Below are positions 15,763 through 23,806 of a DNA stretch of 39,618 bases, in pieces. Position 1 is the first letter of the stretch. The number at the start of each line of letters is the position of its first letter. Below the pieces are notes generated by a model. The model ran no database searches, was not told the origin of the DNA, and saw only the letters and a list, made by a program, of their open reading frames with translations. The stretch is from an uncultured Bacilli bacterium (GTDB lineage: Bacteria; Bacillota_I; Bacilli_A; RF39; UBA660). The translations under genes and the position numbers were made by a program. The stretch lies in assembly GCA_947623625.1 (NCBI GenBank), contig CANQHD010000005.1, positions 1-39,618 of the forward strand, written 5' to 3'.

Positions 15763-16290
15763 TTAGAAAATAGCTTCTAATATTTCTTGAATCAATGAAG
15801 TATATTCTATCTTTTCACTGTCTGTTTTTTCTCCTTCTAATAAGCAAAGTGGTGGAAACAATACACACCAGAAGTTTTCACCCTTTCCTTCTCCTAAAGT
15901 GACAACCAAGGACTCATATTCTCCTTCTTGATAAGTGACTCCTTGATACTCTTTTTGAGGAAAATAATTCATACCATATTGAATTTCATAAGTTTCATCT
16001 TGATTTTGTGACTTGAGTGTTGATTGGACTTTGTCTTCAAGAACAGGTGTCATTAAAGAAAGATTTTGTTTCATTTCACTTTTTGTTTTACTGGATAACA
16101 TTAGTGGTGTTAGTACGTCATTTAAGGCATCACGCACTAAAACTTTAGTATCCTGATCCGTTTTACTATTACTGTTTGCAATGACACGATACCGAATCGC
16201 GTCTTCTGGAATTATCATTTTATTGGTTGATTTTCCTCCTAAATTAATTACAAATACAATTAATAATATGATAATGAGTGCTTTTTTCAT
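15763..16290 (-). CDS. spoIIR: Stage II sporulation protein R
   Basis: SpoIIR is made in the forespore under sigma-F, crosses the membrane and triggers SpoIIGA to process pro-sigma-E in the mother cell. The 175-aa protein has an N-terminal signal/anchor (about 3-19), then the family motifs IRYRVIANSNSKTDQD and GEGKGENFWCVLFPPLCLL. ATG lies 1 nt after a perfect 8-bp hairpin that contains the putative ribosome binding site GAAGGG. Position after prfA-prmC matches B. subtilis, where prfA, prmC and spoIIR are close neighbours. No clean sigma-F promoter was found. Confidence 0.95.
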   Translation of the reverse strand: MKKALIIILLIVFVINLGGKSTNKMIIPEDAIRYRVIANSNSKTDQDTKVLVRDALNDVLTPLMLSSKTKSEMKQNLSLMTPVLEDKVQSTLKSQNQDETYEIQYGMNYFPQKEYQGVTYQEGEYESLVVTLGEGKGENFWCVLFPPLCLLEGEKTDSEKIEYTSLIQEILEAIF

Positions 16291-16291
16291 C

Positions 16292-16321
16292 TTCTCATTC
16301 CCTTCAATAAAAAAATGAGAA
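16292..16321 (-). promoter_or_regulatory. Hairpin covering the spoIIR ribosome binding region
   Basis: TTCTCATT and AATGAGAA form a perfect 8-bp stem with a 14-nt loop containing the probable Shine-Dalgarno GAAGGG. The 3' arm ends 1 nt before the ATG. It could restrain translation or serve as a weak terminator after prmC. Confidence 0.45.
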
Positions 16322-16356
16322 AAACAAAAAGATCTTATACAGAAAAAAAGAAAACA

Positions 16357-17193
16357 CTATCCGACAATATCAGCATTTTCTATTACAAGAATTCTATCAC
16401 GATCTTGCATATCTTTAAAGCATTCTATTTTAATGTTTGTTAAATATTTTTCGGCAAGACGAGTCACTGCCTCTTTTTGTTCACAGCCAATTTCAAAAAC
16501 GATTAAAAATTTATCTTTTAAATATAAAGAAGCTCGTCTTAATATTTGTTCATAATAAAGAAGTCCATCTTCTCCTGCATAAAGTGCGATAGATGGTTCA
16601 TTATTTTTGACAATTTCTTCGATGGGTTCTTTTTCTCTAATATAAGGGGGATTTGAAATAATAATATCAAACTTTTCTATTGCTAAATCATTGAGCATAT
16701 CCCCTTTTTTAATTTGAACATCAAGATGCAATTTTTCTTGATTCGCTAAAGCAACTTCGAGTGCTTTTTCACTAATATCGGTTAACGTGACATCTAAATC
16801 TTTCATTTTATCTTTTAAAGTAAGCCCAATCACACCACTTCCACAGCCAATATCAAGTACTTTCAGGTGAAAATCCAAAAACTTTTCTTTTATTTTTGAA
16901 AGTGCTTTTTCGACAACTTCTTCTGTCTCAAATCGTGGTATTAATACATTTTCATTCACATAAAATTCTCTTCCATAAAAGTTCACATGTCCCATTGCAT
17001 ATTGAATTGGGGTTCCATTATGAATGGCATCCACTTCTCTTTGATATTGTGTATAAATAGCTTCATCTATTTCTTCATCTAGACAAACATAGAGTTCCAA
17101 AGGATTTTTTCCAAGTAAGTCTGCTAAAAGAATTTTAGCTAAATCTGAGTGAATTTTGCTTTTTCCAAATTGAAGCGCATCTGTAATACGCAT
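16357..17193 (-). CDS. prmC: Peptide chain release factor N5-glutamine methyltransferase PrmC
   Basis: PrmC methylates the Gln of the GGQ motif in release factors RF1 and RF2 with S-adenosylmethionine, increasing termination efficiency. The 278-aa protein has a helical N-terminal substrate-binding domain and a Rossmann methyltransferase domain with LDIGCGSGVIGL (~115-126) and the catalytic ISNPPYI (~181-187). The ATG overlaps the prfA stop by 1 nt (TAATG), so it is translationally coupled to its substrate's gene. Confidence 0.96.
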   Translation of the reverse strand: MRITDALQFGKSKIHSDLAKILLADLLGKNPLELYVCLDEEIDEAIYTQYQREVDAIHNGTPIQYAMGHVNFYGREFYVNENVLIPRFETEEVVEKALSKIKEKFLDFHLKVLDIGCGSGVIGLTLKDKMKDLDVTLTDISEKALEVALANQEKLHLDVQIKKGDMLNDLAIEKFDIIISNPPYIREKEPIEEIVKNNEPSIALYAGEDGLLYYEQILRRASLYLKDKFLIVFEIGCEQKEAVTRLAEKYLTNIKIECFKDMQDRDRILVIENADIVG

Positions 17194-18251
17194 TATTCTT
17201 CACCTTTTAATTTTCTTTTTTGATCTTCTGTTATCAAAGCTTCAATAACATCTTCTAGCTGACCGTTCATAACTCTGTCAAGATTATTGGTTGTATAACC
17301 AATGCGGTGATCGGTGACTCTATTTTGTGGATAGTTATAAGTTCTAATTTTTTCTGCTCGATCACCTGTTCCAATTTTATTTCTTCGCTCAATTCCCAAC
17401 TCTTGTTCTTTTCTTGTTTGTTCTTGCTCATAAAGACGTGCTTTTAATACTTTCATTGCTTGTTCTTTATTTTGAATTTGACTTCTTTCATTTTGACAAG
17501 TTACAACAATTCCACTTGGAATATGTGTGATTCGAACCGCACTATCTGTTGTATTTACACCTTGTCCTCCACAGCCACTACTTCTATAAATATCAATGCG
17601 CAAATCTTGTGGTTTAATCTCAATCTCAACATCTTCTACTTCTGGCATGACAAGAACGGTTGCCGTGGATGTTTGAATGCGACCGTTGCTTTCGGTAACA
17701 GGAACTCTTTGAACTCGGTGGGATCCACTCTCATATTTTAACTTGGAATAGACATTATCCCCTTTTACCATAAAAGAAATTTGTGAAAATCCTCCTGCAG
17801 TTCCTTCTATTGCATCCAAAACTTCAACCTTAAAACCTTCTTTTTCAGCATATTTGGAATACATTTTAAATAAATCTCCTGCAAAGATATTGGCTTCATC
17901 ACCACCTGCTGCACCGCGAATTTCAACAATTACATTTTTACCATCATTTAGATCCTTTGGAATTAAAAGAATTTCTAATGTTTGTTCTAAATGATTTTTT
18001 TCATCTTCCAACAAAACAAGTTCTTCTTTTGCAATACTTCCTAACTCAGCATCTTTTGCAAGTTCTTTATCTTCTTTGATGGATGCTAAAACTTCTTTGT
18101 AACGATTATACGTCTTAACTGTTTCTTCTAATGAGACAAGTTCTTTAGATAGAGTTTTCATTTTATTCATATCACGCAAAACTTCTTCCTTAGTTAACTC
18201 TTCTTCTAAAGCATGATATTTTTCTAAAATTGCCTCTAATCTTTCTATCAC
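17193..18251 (-). CDS. prfA: Peptide chain release factor 1
   Basis: RF1 ends translation at UAA and UAG. The 352-aa protein has the coiled N-terminal domain, the anticodon-like tripeptide region RVPVTES (PxT type of RF1) and the catalytic [10 protein letters not shown] with GGQ, plus [10 protein letters not shown]. The track start adds 11 codons through the ribosome binding site; I use the GTG at 18251, which has GGGTGAT 5 nt before it and gives the family's usual length. A TATAAT lies at 18276-18281 in front. UGA is also used as a stop in this window, so an RF2 gene must exist elsewhere. Confidence 0.96.
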   Translation of the reverse strand: MIERLEAILEKYHALEEELTKEEVLRDMNKMKTLSKELVSLEETVKTYNRYKEVLASIKEDKELAKDAELGSIAKEELVLLEDEKNHLEQTLEILLIPKDLNDGKNVIVEIRGAAGGDEANIFAGDLFKMYSKYAEKEGFKVEVLDAIEGTAGGFSQISFMVKGDNVYSKLKYESGSHRVQRVPVTESNGRIQTSTATVLVMPEVEDVEIEIKPQDLRIDIYRSSGCGGQGVNTTDSAVRITHIPSGIVVTCQNERSQIQNKEQAMKVLKARLYEQEQTRKEQELGIERRNKIGTGDRAEKIRTYNYPQNRVTDHRIGYTTNNLDRVMNGQLEDVIEALITEDQKRKLKGEE

Positions 18252-18297
18252 AGTATCACCCTTTCGTTTGTCTTTATTATACACGAAAACTCTTCAA

Positions 18298-18330
18298 AGA
18301 AAAACTAGAATTATTGTTCTAACTCTAGTT
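18298..18330 (-). terminator. rpoE terminator, 5' arm inside the coding sequence
   Basis: AACTAGA in the last codons pairs perfectly with TCTAGTT beyond the stop (7 bp), followed by TTTC. The stop codon lies in the loop. Confidence 0.65.
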
Positions 18331-18742
18331 CATCTTCATCAATGACAACTAAGTCTTTTAATTCATCATCTGTATCATTATAATCTTCATCTGTGTCATC
18401 TTCATCATCATATGAATCTTCTTCTGTTGGCATATCTTCTTTGGGCTCTTCTTCATCCTCTTCATCTTCTTCTATTTTTACAATTTTATCTGAAGTATGA
18501 CGTGTTCTTAAATCCCAATTACCATCTTCTAATAGAATGAATCTTTTATCTGTTGCTAAAGATGTGTAAAAGTCGCCTATTTTAGAATCATATGTACTCT
18601 TTGGTAAGTTTAATATTTCAATAATCTCTTTGAATATATCACTCGTATTCATTGCCCCTTTTTCTTCGAGCAATAGACAAGTAATATCTTTATTTCCTAA
18701 TTGTTCTAACTCTTCTTGAGTCAATTTTTCTAATTTTTTCAT
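18311..18742 (-). CDS. rpoE: DNA-directed RNA polymerase delta subunit
   Basis: Delta is a Gram-positive RNA polymerase subunit that lowers non-specific binding and speeds recycling. The 143-aa protein has an N-terminal HARE-HTH winged domain (about 10-85, with LLLEEKGAMNTSDIF and GNWDLR) and a highly acidic Asp/Glu C-terminal half, the defining layout. The track start adds 15 residues; I chose the ATG at 18742, which has AAAGGAAAC upstream and matches the family start MxxLxxLTxEEL. It lies next to argS as in B. subtilis, but a promoter between them shows independent transcription. Confidence 0.93.
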   Translation of the reverse strand: MKKLEKLTQEELEQLGNKDITCLLLEEKGAMNTSDIFKEIIEILNLPKSTYDSKIGDFYTSLATDKRFILLEDGNWDLRTRHTSDKIVKIEEDEEDEEEPKEDMPTEEDSYDDEDDTDEDYNDTDDELKDLVVIDEDELELEQ

Positions 18743-18810
18743 ATAACTGTTTCCTTTCGTTAAAGCATTATATGCATCTAGAATCAATGTGACTTATAAA
18801 ATCAAGAACA

Positions 18811-18839
18811 TTTATATCATTTTTTTATATCTTTGACAA
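18811..18839 (-). promoter_or_regulatory. rpoE promoter
   Basis: On the minus strand TTGTCA and TATAAA are 17 nt apart, about 70 nt upstream of the rpoE ATG. A perfect 12-bp palindrome, TGTAAATTTACA (18848-18859), overlaps the argS stop just ahead of it and could be an operator. Confidence 0.75.
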
Positions 18840-18854
18840 TACCTTTTTGTAAAT

Positions 18855-20591
18855 TTACATTTTTTCTGGAACTTCGATTCCTAGAATATTTAAAAGTGTG
18901 GTGTTGATTTGATAAACCAATTTAGTCAGGGCTATCCACGTTTCTTTTAAGGATTTATCTTCTTCTGTTAAAATGTAGTGATCCTGATAAAAAGAATTAT
19001 ATGCACTTGTTAGCTGATATAAATAATCTGCTATTTCATGTAAACTTTTCTGTTCAAAACTTCTTGTTAAAACTTGAGCAAACTCCAAAAGAAGAAGTGC
19101 TATTTGTCGTTCTTTTGAATCTTTTAATGTTGTAAAGTGTGGAGCCTCATCTTTTACTTTATCTAACAAACTTTTCATTCGAATGGTTGAATAAAGTAGA
19201 TAAGGTCCTGTTTTTCCTTCTAAATCCGTAAATTTTTCCACATCAAAAATATAGTCTGTCATTCTGTTGGGCAAAAAGTCAGCATATTTAATCGTCGCAA
19301 TAGTAATTTGTTCTTTGATCCGTTCTTTTTTCTCTTCTTCGATTTTATCACTTAATTTTTTTCCAATTTCTTCTTTAACCATTTCAATTAAGGTATGAAG
19401 TGTTGCGGCGTTGCCATCTCTTGTTTTAAATGGTTTTCCATCTTTTCCGTTCATTGTTCCAAACCCATAAAAAGAAAGAGTTGTTTTCTCATCCACAAGA
19501 TGTGTTAAGTAGCTTGCTCGAAAAAATTGTTCAAAGTAAAGTGCTTGACGGTTATCAGCAAAATACCAAATTTCATCAGGATGAAATCTCTCTATTCTTG
19601 AGTAGAGTGTTGCAAGCTCCCGTGTTGCGTAAAGGGTCGCTCCATTGGACTGTAGGACAACCAAAGGAGGCATTGGTGCTTTGTCTTCTTCTGTTTGAAC
19701 AAAAATAACTTTCGCCCCTTCACTTTCTTGTAAACAATGACTCTCATTTAAAAAGTGCAATAACTCATCCATATAAGAATAGCTATCACTTTCTCCCTCC
19801 CACAAATCAAAAGTAGCATTTAAACGCTTATAAATATTTTGAATATCTGGAATAGAAATTTTCTTTATCTCTTCCCAAAGAGCAACTAAATTCGGATCAT
19901 TTTCTTCTATTTTTTTTGTAATATTTCTTACTTCTTCCATCACTTTTTCATCTTCTTTAGCTCTTTTAGATGAAAAAGGATAAATTTCTTCTAATTCTTT
20001 CGCAGTAATTGGAAGTGGATCATATTTATCTGGAACTTCTGTTTGAAAATAGTTAAGGTTTGGATATCTTCTTTTAAGTTCTAAAATCACCATACCGGAT
20101 TGTCTTCCAATATCTCCAAAATGAACATCACTCATCACTTCAAGACCTAAAAACTTGGCAAGACGCTTATTGGCTTCCCCAATATTGGCACTTCTTAAAT
20201 GCCCCACATGCAACGTCTTAGCAATATTTGCACCACCATAATCCATAAAAATTTTTTTTCTTGGAAGAGTATCTACATTATAAAAAATGTCTTTTAACAT
20301 TTCATTTAAAGATTCACATAAAAACTCTTCTTTTAAAGAAACATTAATAAAACCAGGTCCTGCAACATTAATATCAGAAAAACAATCCATTTTTTCTAAC
20401 ACTTGAGCCAATTCATTTGCAATGACAACAGGTGATGTATGAACAACACTTGCAAGTTGCATACAATCGTTGATTTGAAATTCTCCTAAATCTCTTCGAT
20501 TACTTTTTACAAGTTCAAAATTTTTTAAAGGAATTTTACTTTCATTGGCTCGTATTTCTATCTGCTGATTTAATTTTTTTAAAATACTCAT
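18855..20591 (-). CDS. argS: Arginyl-tRNA synthetase
   Basis: This class I synthetase charges tRNA-Arg. The 578-aa protein has the Add-1 N-terminal domain, the HIGH-type motif ANIAKTLHVGHLRSANIGE (HVGH), the region KPFKTRDGNAATL in place of KMSKS as in many ArgRS, and a helical anticodon domain ending near IEVPEKM. The track start adds five residues; the ATG at 20591 has GGGAGATG upstream and overlaps the DUF1934 stop as ATGA, so the two genes are coupled. There is no T-box leader. Confidence 0.96.
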   Translation of the reverse strand: MSILKKLNQQIEIRANESKIPLKNFELVKSNRRDLGEFQINDCMQLASVVHTSPVVIANELAQVLEKMDCFSDINVAGPGFINVSLKEEFLCESLNEMLKDIFYNVDTLPRKKIFMDYGGANIAKTLHVGHLRSANIGEANKRLAKFLGLEVMSDVHFGDIGRQSGMVILELKRRYPNLNYFQTEVPDKYDPLPITAKELEEIYPFSSKRAKEDEKVMEEVRNITKKIEENDPNLVALWEEIKKISIPDIQNIYKRLNATFDLWEGESDSYSYMDELLHFLNESHCLQESEGAKVIFVQTEEDKAPMPPLVVLQSNGATLYATRELATLYSRIERFHPDEIWYFADNRQALYFEQFFRASYLTHLVDEKTTLSFYGFGTMNGKDGKPFKTRDGNAATLHTLIEMVKEEIGKKLSDKIEEEKKERIKEQITIATIKYADFLPNRMTDYIFDVEKFTDLEGKTGPYLLYSTIRMKSLLDKVKDEAPHFTTLKDSKERQIALLLLEFAQVLTRSFEQKSLHEIADYLYQLTSAYNSFYQDHYILTEEDKSLKETWIALTKLVYQINTTLLNILGIEVPEKM

Positions 20592-20947
20592 TCGATCATC
20601 TCCCATTCAAGCTTTAATGTGTGGAAAAAATCATTTCCTTCTATTTGATATTCCAAATGAACTTTTCCTTCTTCATACTGATTTAGTTTCGTTGTCAGTA
20701 ATATTCTTGTTCCTTTTTGATATTCTTTTAAATAAATCTCTAAAGTTCCTTCTCTTTCAAAGTGATAACTAAAAATACTTTCTTTTGTGTCTCTTACAAG
20801 CAAATGATTTTGAAAATAAAAATGCATTGAATTCTTAAGTGAATCTAAAAAGAATAATTCTTTCTCTTGCTCTTTATAAATTCCCTCACAATACTCATCT
20901 ATATTTTCATTTTCATAATGCAGTAGTAAATGAATTTTTACTTTCAT
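20588..20947 (-). CDS. DUF1934 (YwiB-family) beta-barrel protein
   Basis: The 119-aa protein is rich in beta strands with regular alternation and matches the calycin-like DUF1934/YwiB family found upstream of argS in Bacillus. Its function is unknown. The C-terminal half (GTRILLTTKLNQYEEGKVHLEY) is the most family-like part. ATG with AGGAGAG upstream and an extended -10 (TGATATAAT, TATAAT at 20973-20978) in front, so it heads the operon with argS. Confidence 0.85.
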   Translation of the reverse strand: MKVKIHLLLHYENENIDEYCEGIYKEQEKELFFLDSLKNSMHFYFQNHLLVRDTKESIFSYHFEREGTLEIYLKEYQKGTRILLTTKLNQYEEGKVHLEYQIEGNDFFHTLKLEWEMIE

Positions 20948-21048
20948 TTTTCTCTCCTTTTTTCTATTGTGAATTATATCATAATTCTTTCAAAAACTAT
21001 ACATAAAAGCAAAAGTTTAAGTCGATACTACAAAAAGGAGGAAAAAAG

Positions 21049-23031
21049 ATGAAATTCATTAAGAAATTATTAAAATGGTTTTGTTTTCTTCTTTTTCTTT
21101 TTATTTTAGGAAATGTTGGCGTTTATGTTTATGCAAAAATAACACCGAAGCTTCAGATTAAGAGTGCGAATAGTTTTATGCTTTTTGACAATAACAACAA
21201 CGTCTTCTTTCAAGGAAGTGGATCAAGAGAATGGATTGGATTAGATGATATTTCAGATCATTTAATTTTAGCAACAGTTGAGACTGAAGATCAACATTTT
21301 TATCAGCATAAAGGTTTTGATTTTGCTCGTATTTTAAAAGCTTTTATGGCAAACATTGCATCACGAAGTAAAAGTCAAGGTGCCAGTACAATTTCTCAAC
21401 AATATGCCAAAAACTTATTTCTTGATTTTGATAAAACTTGGAAAAGAAAATGGGATGAAATGTGGTATACGATTGAATTAGAATCAGACTACAGCAAAGA
21501 CGAGATTTTAGAAGGATACTTAAATACTATTAATTATGGTCATGGAATGTATGGAATTGAAAATGCAAGTAAGTTTTATTTTAATAAAAGTGCCAGTGAG
21601 TTAACACTCGCAGAAAGTGCTATGTTAGTAGGAATTCCGAAATCACCTTCCAATTATTCCCCACTTGTTAATTTGGATAAAGCAACCAACAGACAACACT
21701 ATGTTTTAAAAACGCTTCTGAATCATAAAAAAATTACGGAAGATGAATACAACAAAGCTATCCATGAACAATTAACTTATGTTGGTGAGAAAACGCAAGA
21801 AGAGTTGACAACCATAATGTATTATCAAGATGCAGTAATGAAAGAGTTAAAGACAATCAAAGAAATTCCATCGACTTTTCTTGAAACTGGTGGATTAAAA
21901 ATTTATACAAATCTTGATTTAGAACAACAAAAAAAATTAGAAGCAACGGTTAAAGAAGCCATTCCAGCTGATTCTACAATTGAAACAGCAACTGTTGTAA
22001 TGGATCCAAATACAGGAAAAGTTTTAGCTCTTGTTGGAGGTCGAGATTACAACAAATCTTCTTACAATCGTGCAGTGGATGCGATGAGACAAGTTGGATC
22101 AACAATGAAGCCCTATCTTTATTATGCAGCTCTTGAAAATGGATTTACTTCATCCAGTACTTTTACAAGTGAAAAAACAACATTTACATTTGCTCAAAAT
22201 AAAACATATTCTCCACAAAATTATAATGAAACTTATGGAAATAAACCGATTTCAATGGCAACAGCAATTGCTTACAGTGAAAATATTTATGCTGTTAAAA
22301 CACATACTTTTTTAGGCTATGATACTTTGATTAATATGGCAAAACGTGTTGGTATTACTGCCAAATTACAACCAGTTCCATCTCTTGCTCTTGGAACAAG
22401 TGAAATTAATATGTTAGAAATGGCTGCTGGATATGCTACTTTTGCAAACGAAGGATATAAAGTAACACCACACTTTATTGAGCGAATTGAAGATAAAGAG
22501 GGAAATATTTTATATCAAGCGGATGAAGAAAAAGAGCTTGTTTTAAATCCAAATCTTACATTTATTTTAAACAATTTGTTAACGAGTACTTATGATGCTG
22601 ACTTTATTGATTATAACTATCCAACGGCAATTAGTATCGCTCCAAAATTAACACATAAATATGCCCTAAAGTCTGGAACAACGAATACAGATACTTGGTA
22701 TATTGGTTATAATCATGATGTTTTAACTGCTACCTGGTGTGGATATGACGATAATAAAGAGGTTGCTGTAAAAGAATATAAATATTCCCAAACAATTTGG
22801 CTCAAGACAATTGAAGCTTATATGGAAGGAAAAGAAGATGCTTGGTATGAAAAACCAGATGGTGTCTCTGGTGTTTTAGTAGAACCCATCTCAGGACATC
22901 TTGCAACGGAAGCAGATGCGAAGAAAAAAATGATGTATTTCTTAAAAGGAACCGAACCCCTCACCACAGAAACAGTTTTTGATGAATTGCTAGAAGATAA
23001 TCAAGAAGAAGATGAAAAGACACCCTCATGA
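21049..23031 (+). CDS. pbp1A: Class A penicillin-binding protein (PBP1A-type)
   Basis: A bifunctional enzyme that polymerises lipid II into glycan strands and cross-links the peptides. The 660-aa protein has an N-terminal membrane anchor (about 9-29), a GT51 domain with VETEDQHFYQHKGFD (~77-91) and GASTISQQYAKNLF (~111-124), and a transpeptidase domain with all three penicillin-binding motifs: STMK (351-354), SEN (410-412) and KSGT (541-544). An acidic tail ends the protein. ATG with AAAGGAGG. It is the only gene of its unit, divergent from the DUF1934-argS operon, and ends in an embedded terminator. The wall-synthesis genes murA and mbl are in the same window. The symbol is generic for the class. 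Confidence 0.94.
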   Translation: MKFIKKLLKWFCFLLFLFILGNVGVYVYAKITPKLQIKSANSFMLFDNNNNVFFQGSGSREWIGLDDISDHLILATVETEDQHFYQHKGFDFARILKAFMANIASRSKSQGASTISQQYAKNLFLDFDKTWKRKWDEMWYTIELESDYSKDEILEGYLNTINYGHGMYGIENASKFYFNKSASELTLAESAMLVGIPKSPSNYSPLVNLDKATNRQHYVLKTLLNHKKITEDEYNKAIHEQLTYVGEKTQEELTTIMYYQDAVMKELKTIKEIPSTFLETGGLKIYTNLDLEQQKKLEATVKEAIPADSTIETATVVMDPNTGKVLALVGGRDYNKSSYNRAVDAMRQVGSTMKPYLYYAALENGFTSSSTFTSEKTTFTFAQNKTYSPQNYNETYGNKPISMATAIAYSENIYAVKTHTFLGYDTLINMAKRVGITAKLQPVPSLALGTSEINMLEMAAGYATFANEGYKVTPHFIERIEDKEGNILYQADEEKELVLNPNLTFILNNLLTSTYDADFIDYNYPTAISIAPKLTHKYALKSGTTNTDTWYIGYNHDVLTATWCGYDDNKEVAVKEYKYSQTIWLKTIEAYMEGKEDAWYEKPDGVSGVLVEPISGHLATEADAKKKMMYFLKGTEPLTTETVFDELLEDNQEEDEKTPS

Positions 23032-23044
23032 TGTCTTTTTTTTA
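23016..23044 (+). terminator. PBP gene terminator, 5' arm inside the coding sequence
   Basis: AAAGACA (codons for KT) pairs with TGTCTTT (7 bp) around CCCTCATGA, which contains the TGA stop; a long T-run follows. Confidence 0.85.
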
Positions 23045-23197
23045 TTATATATTCATCTTAACCACATATTTCTTTTTCTTTGGGCAAGGAACACATCATC
23101 ATGAAACCAATTCTCAGGCGAATACACTATATATAAATACAATGACACTAATTTAGTAAATCATATTGAAATTTTTGCTGATGAATTGATTGTACAG
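23045..23197. other. Non-coding gap with a possible gene remnant
   Basis: No start-to-stop gene is seen. One plus-strand frame (23105-23233) stays open for 42 codons without a start and reads like the end of a strand-plus-helix region (GEYTIYKYNDTN...ADELIVQLSKI). It faintly resembles the beginning of RhuM-type proteins, which often sit in defence loci. Its end overlaps rloB on the other strand. This is weak and may be chance. Confidence 0.2.
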
Positions 23198-23806
23198 CTA
23201 TCTAAAATAATAAAAGTCATCTATTGCATCTAAAATTTTGTATATACTTGTATGCGGATTTGCTTTTATTAACTCTTCTTTATCACTAATGGCTTTTTGT
23301 TCCAAAGACTTTGCAGTGGCTCTTGCTTCAGCAGTATGCTTTTTTATACTTTTATACATATCCATAGTTTCTGAATAGGTTCCATTTACCTTTACTATTT
23401 CTTTTTTTACATCTTGGCTACTATTAAATTTTAATTTATTTGCTCTATAATGCAGCAAATACCATATTTCAAATGTTGGAGCTGAAGTTATTATTTCTAT
23501 ATTGTGTTCTAAACATTTTCTTTCTATTTCTTTGATTTCGTTTATTCTTCTATCAACTAAATCCGTATCTAATACTAAAAATATTCTTACATTATCTTCT
23601 GATTCAATATCTTCATTTTGCATATATTTTAGCAAATCAGAAAACATACCTTTGGGGTCTGTACTATTTCCTGTTGAAAATTGTATTCTCAAATTTCTAG
23701 TACGATAATTTCTAAAATAATAGTACTCTGAAGACTTTATCCCACCCTCGGAGCATATGACAATTAATGGTATTTTTTTGTGTTGTTTTAATTGTCTTCT
23801 AGCCAT
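23198..23806 (-). CDS. rloB: RloB-type protein, effector partner of an AAA ATPase (RloAB/AbiL-like)
   Basis: RloB (PF13707) has a Toprim-like nuclease fold and is the AbiLii component of the lactococcal AbiL abortive-infection system. The 202-aa protein shows IVICSEGGIKSSEYYYF (acidic motif of the Toprim fold, ~15-31), FLVLDTDLVDRR (second acidic pair, ~86-97) and the family hallmark APTFEIWYLLHY (~124-135), followed by a Lys-rich helical part. It overlaps the end of the ATPase gene by 19 nt without a clear ribosome binding site, so translation is coupled. Family and arrangement are confident; anti-phage activity is inferred from relatives and not shown here. Confidence 0.85.
   Translation of the reverse strand: MARRQLKQHKKIPLIVICSEGGIKSSEYYYFRNYRTRNLRIQFSTGNSTDPKGMFSDLLKYMQNEDIESEDNVRIFLVLDTDLVDRRINEIKEIERKCLEHNIEIITSAPTFEIWYLLHYRANKLKFNSSQDVKKEIVKVNGTYSETMDMYKSIKKHTAEARATAKSLEQKAISDKEELIKANPHTSIYKILDAIDDFYYFR

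Noticed and set aside
21049-23031. Mollicutes genetic code (TGA as Trp)
   Set aside because: Trp is encoded by TGG throughout and TGA ends full-length proteins (PBP, DUF1934) at normal lengths.
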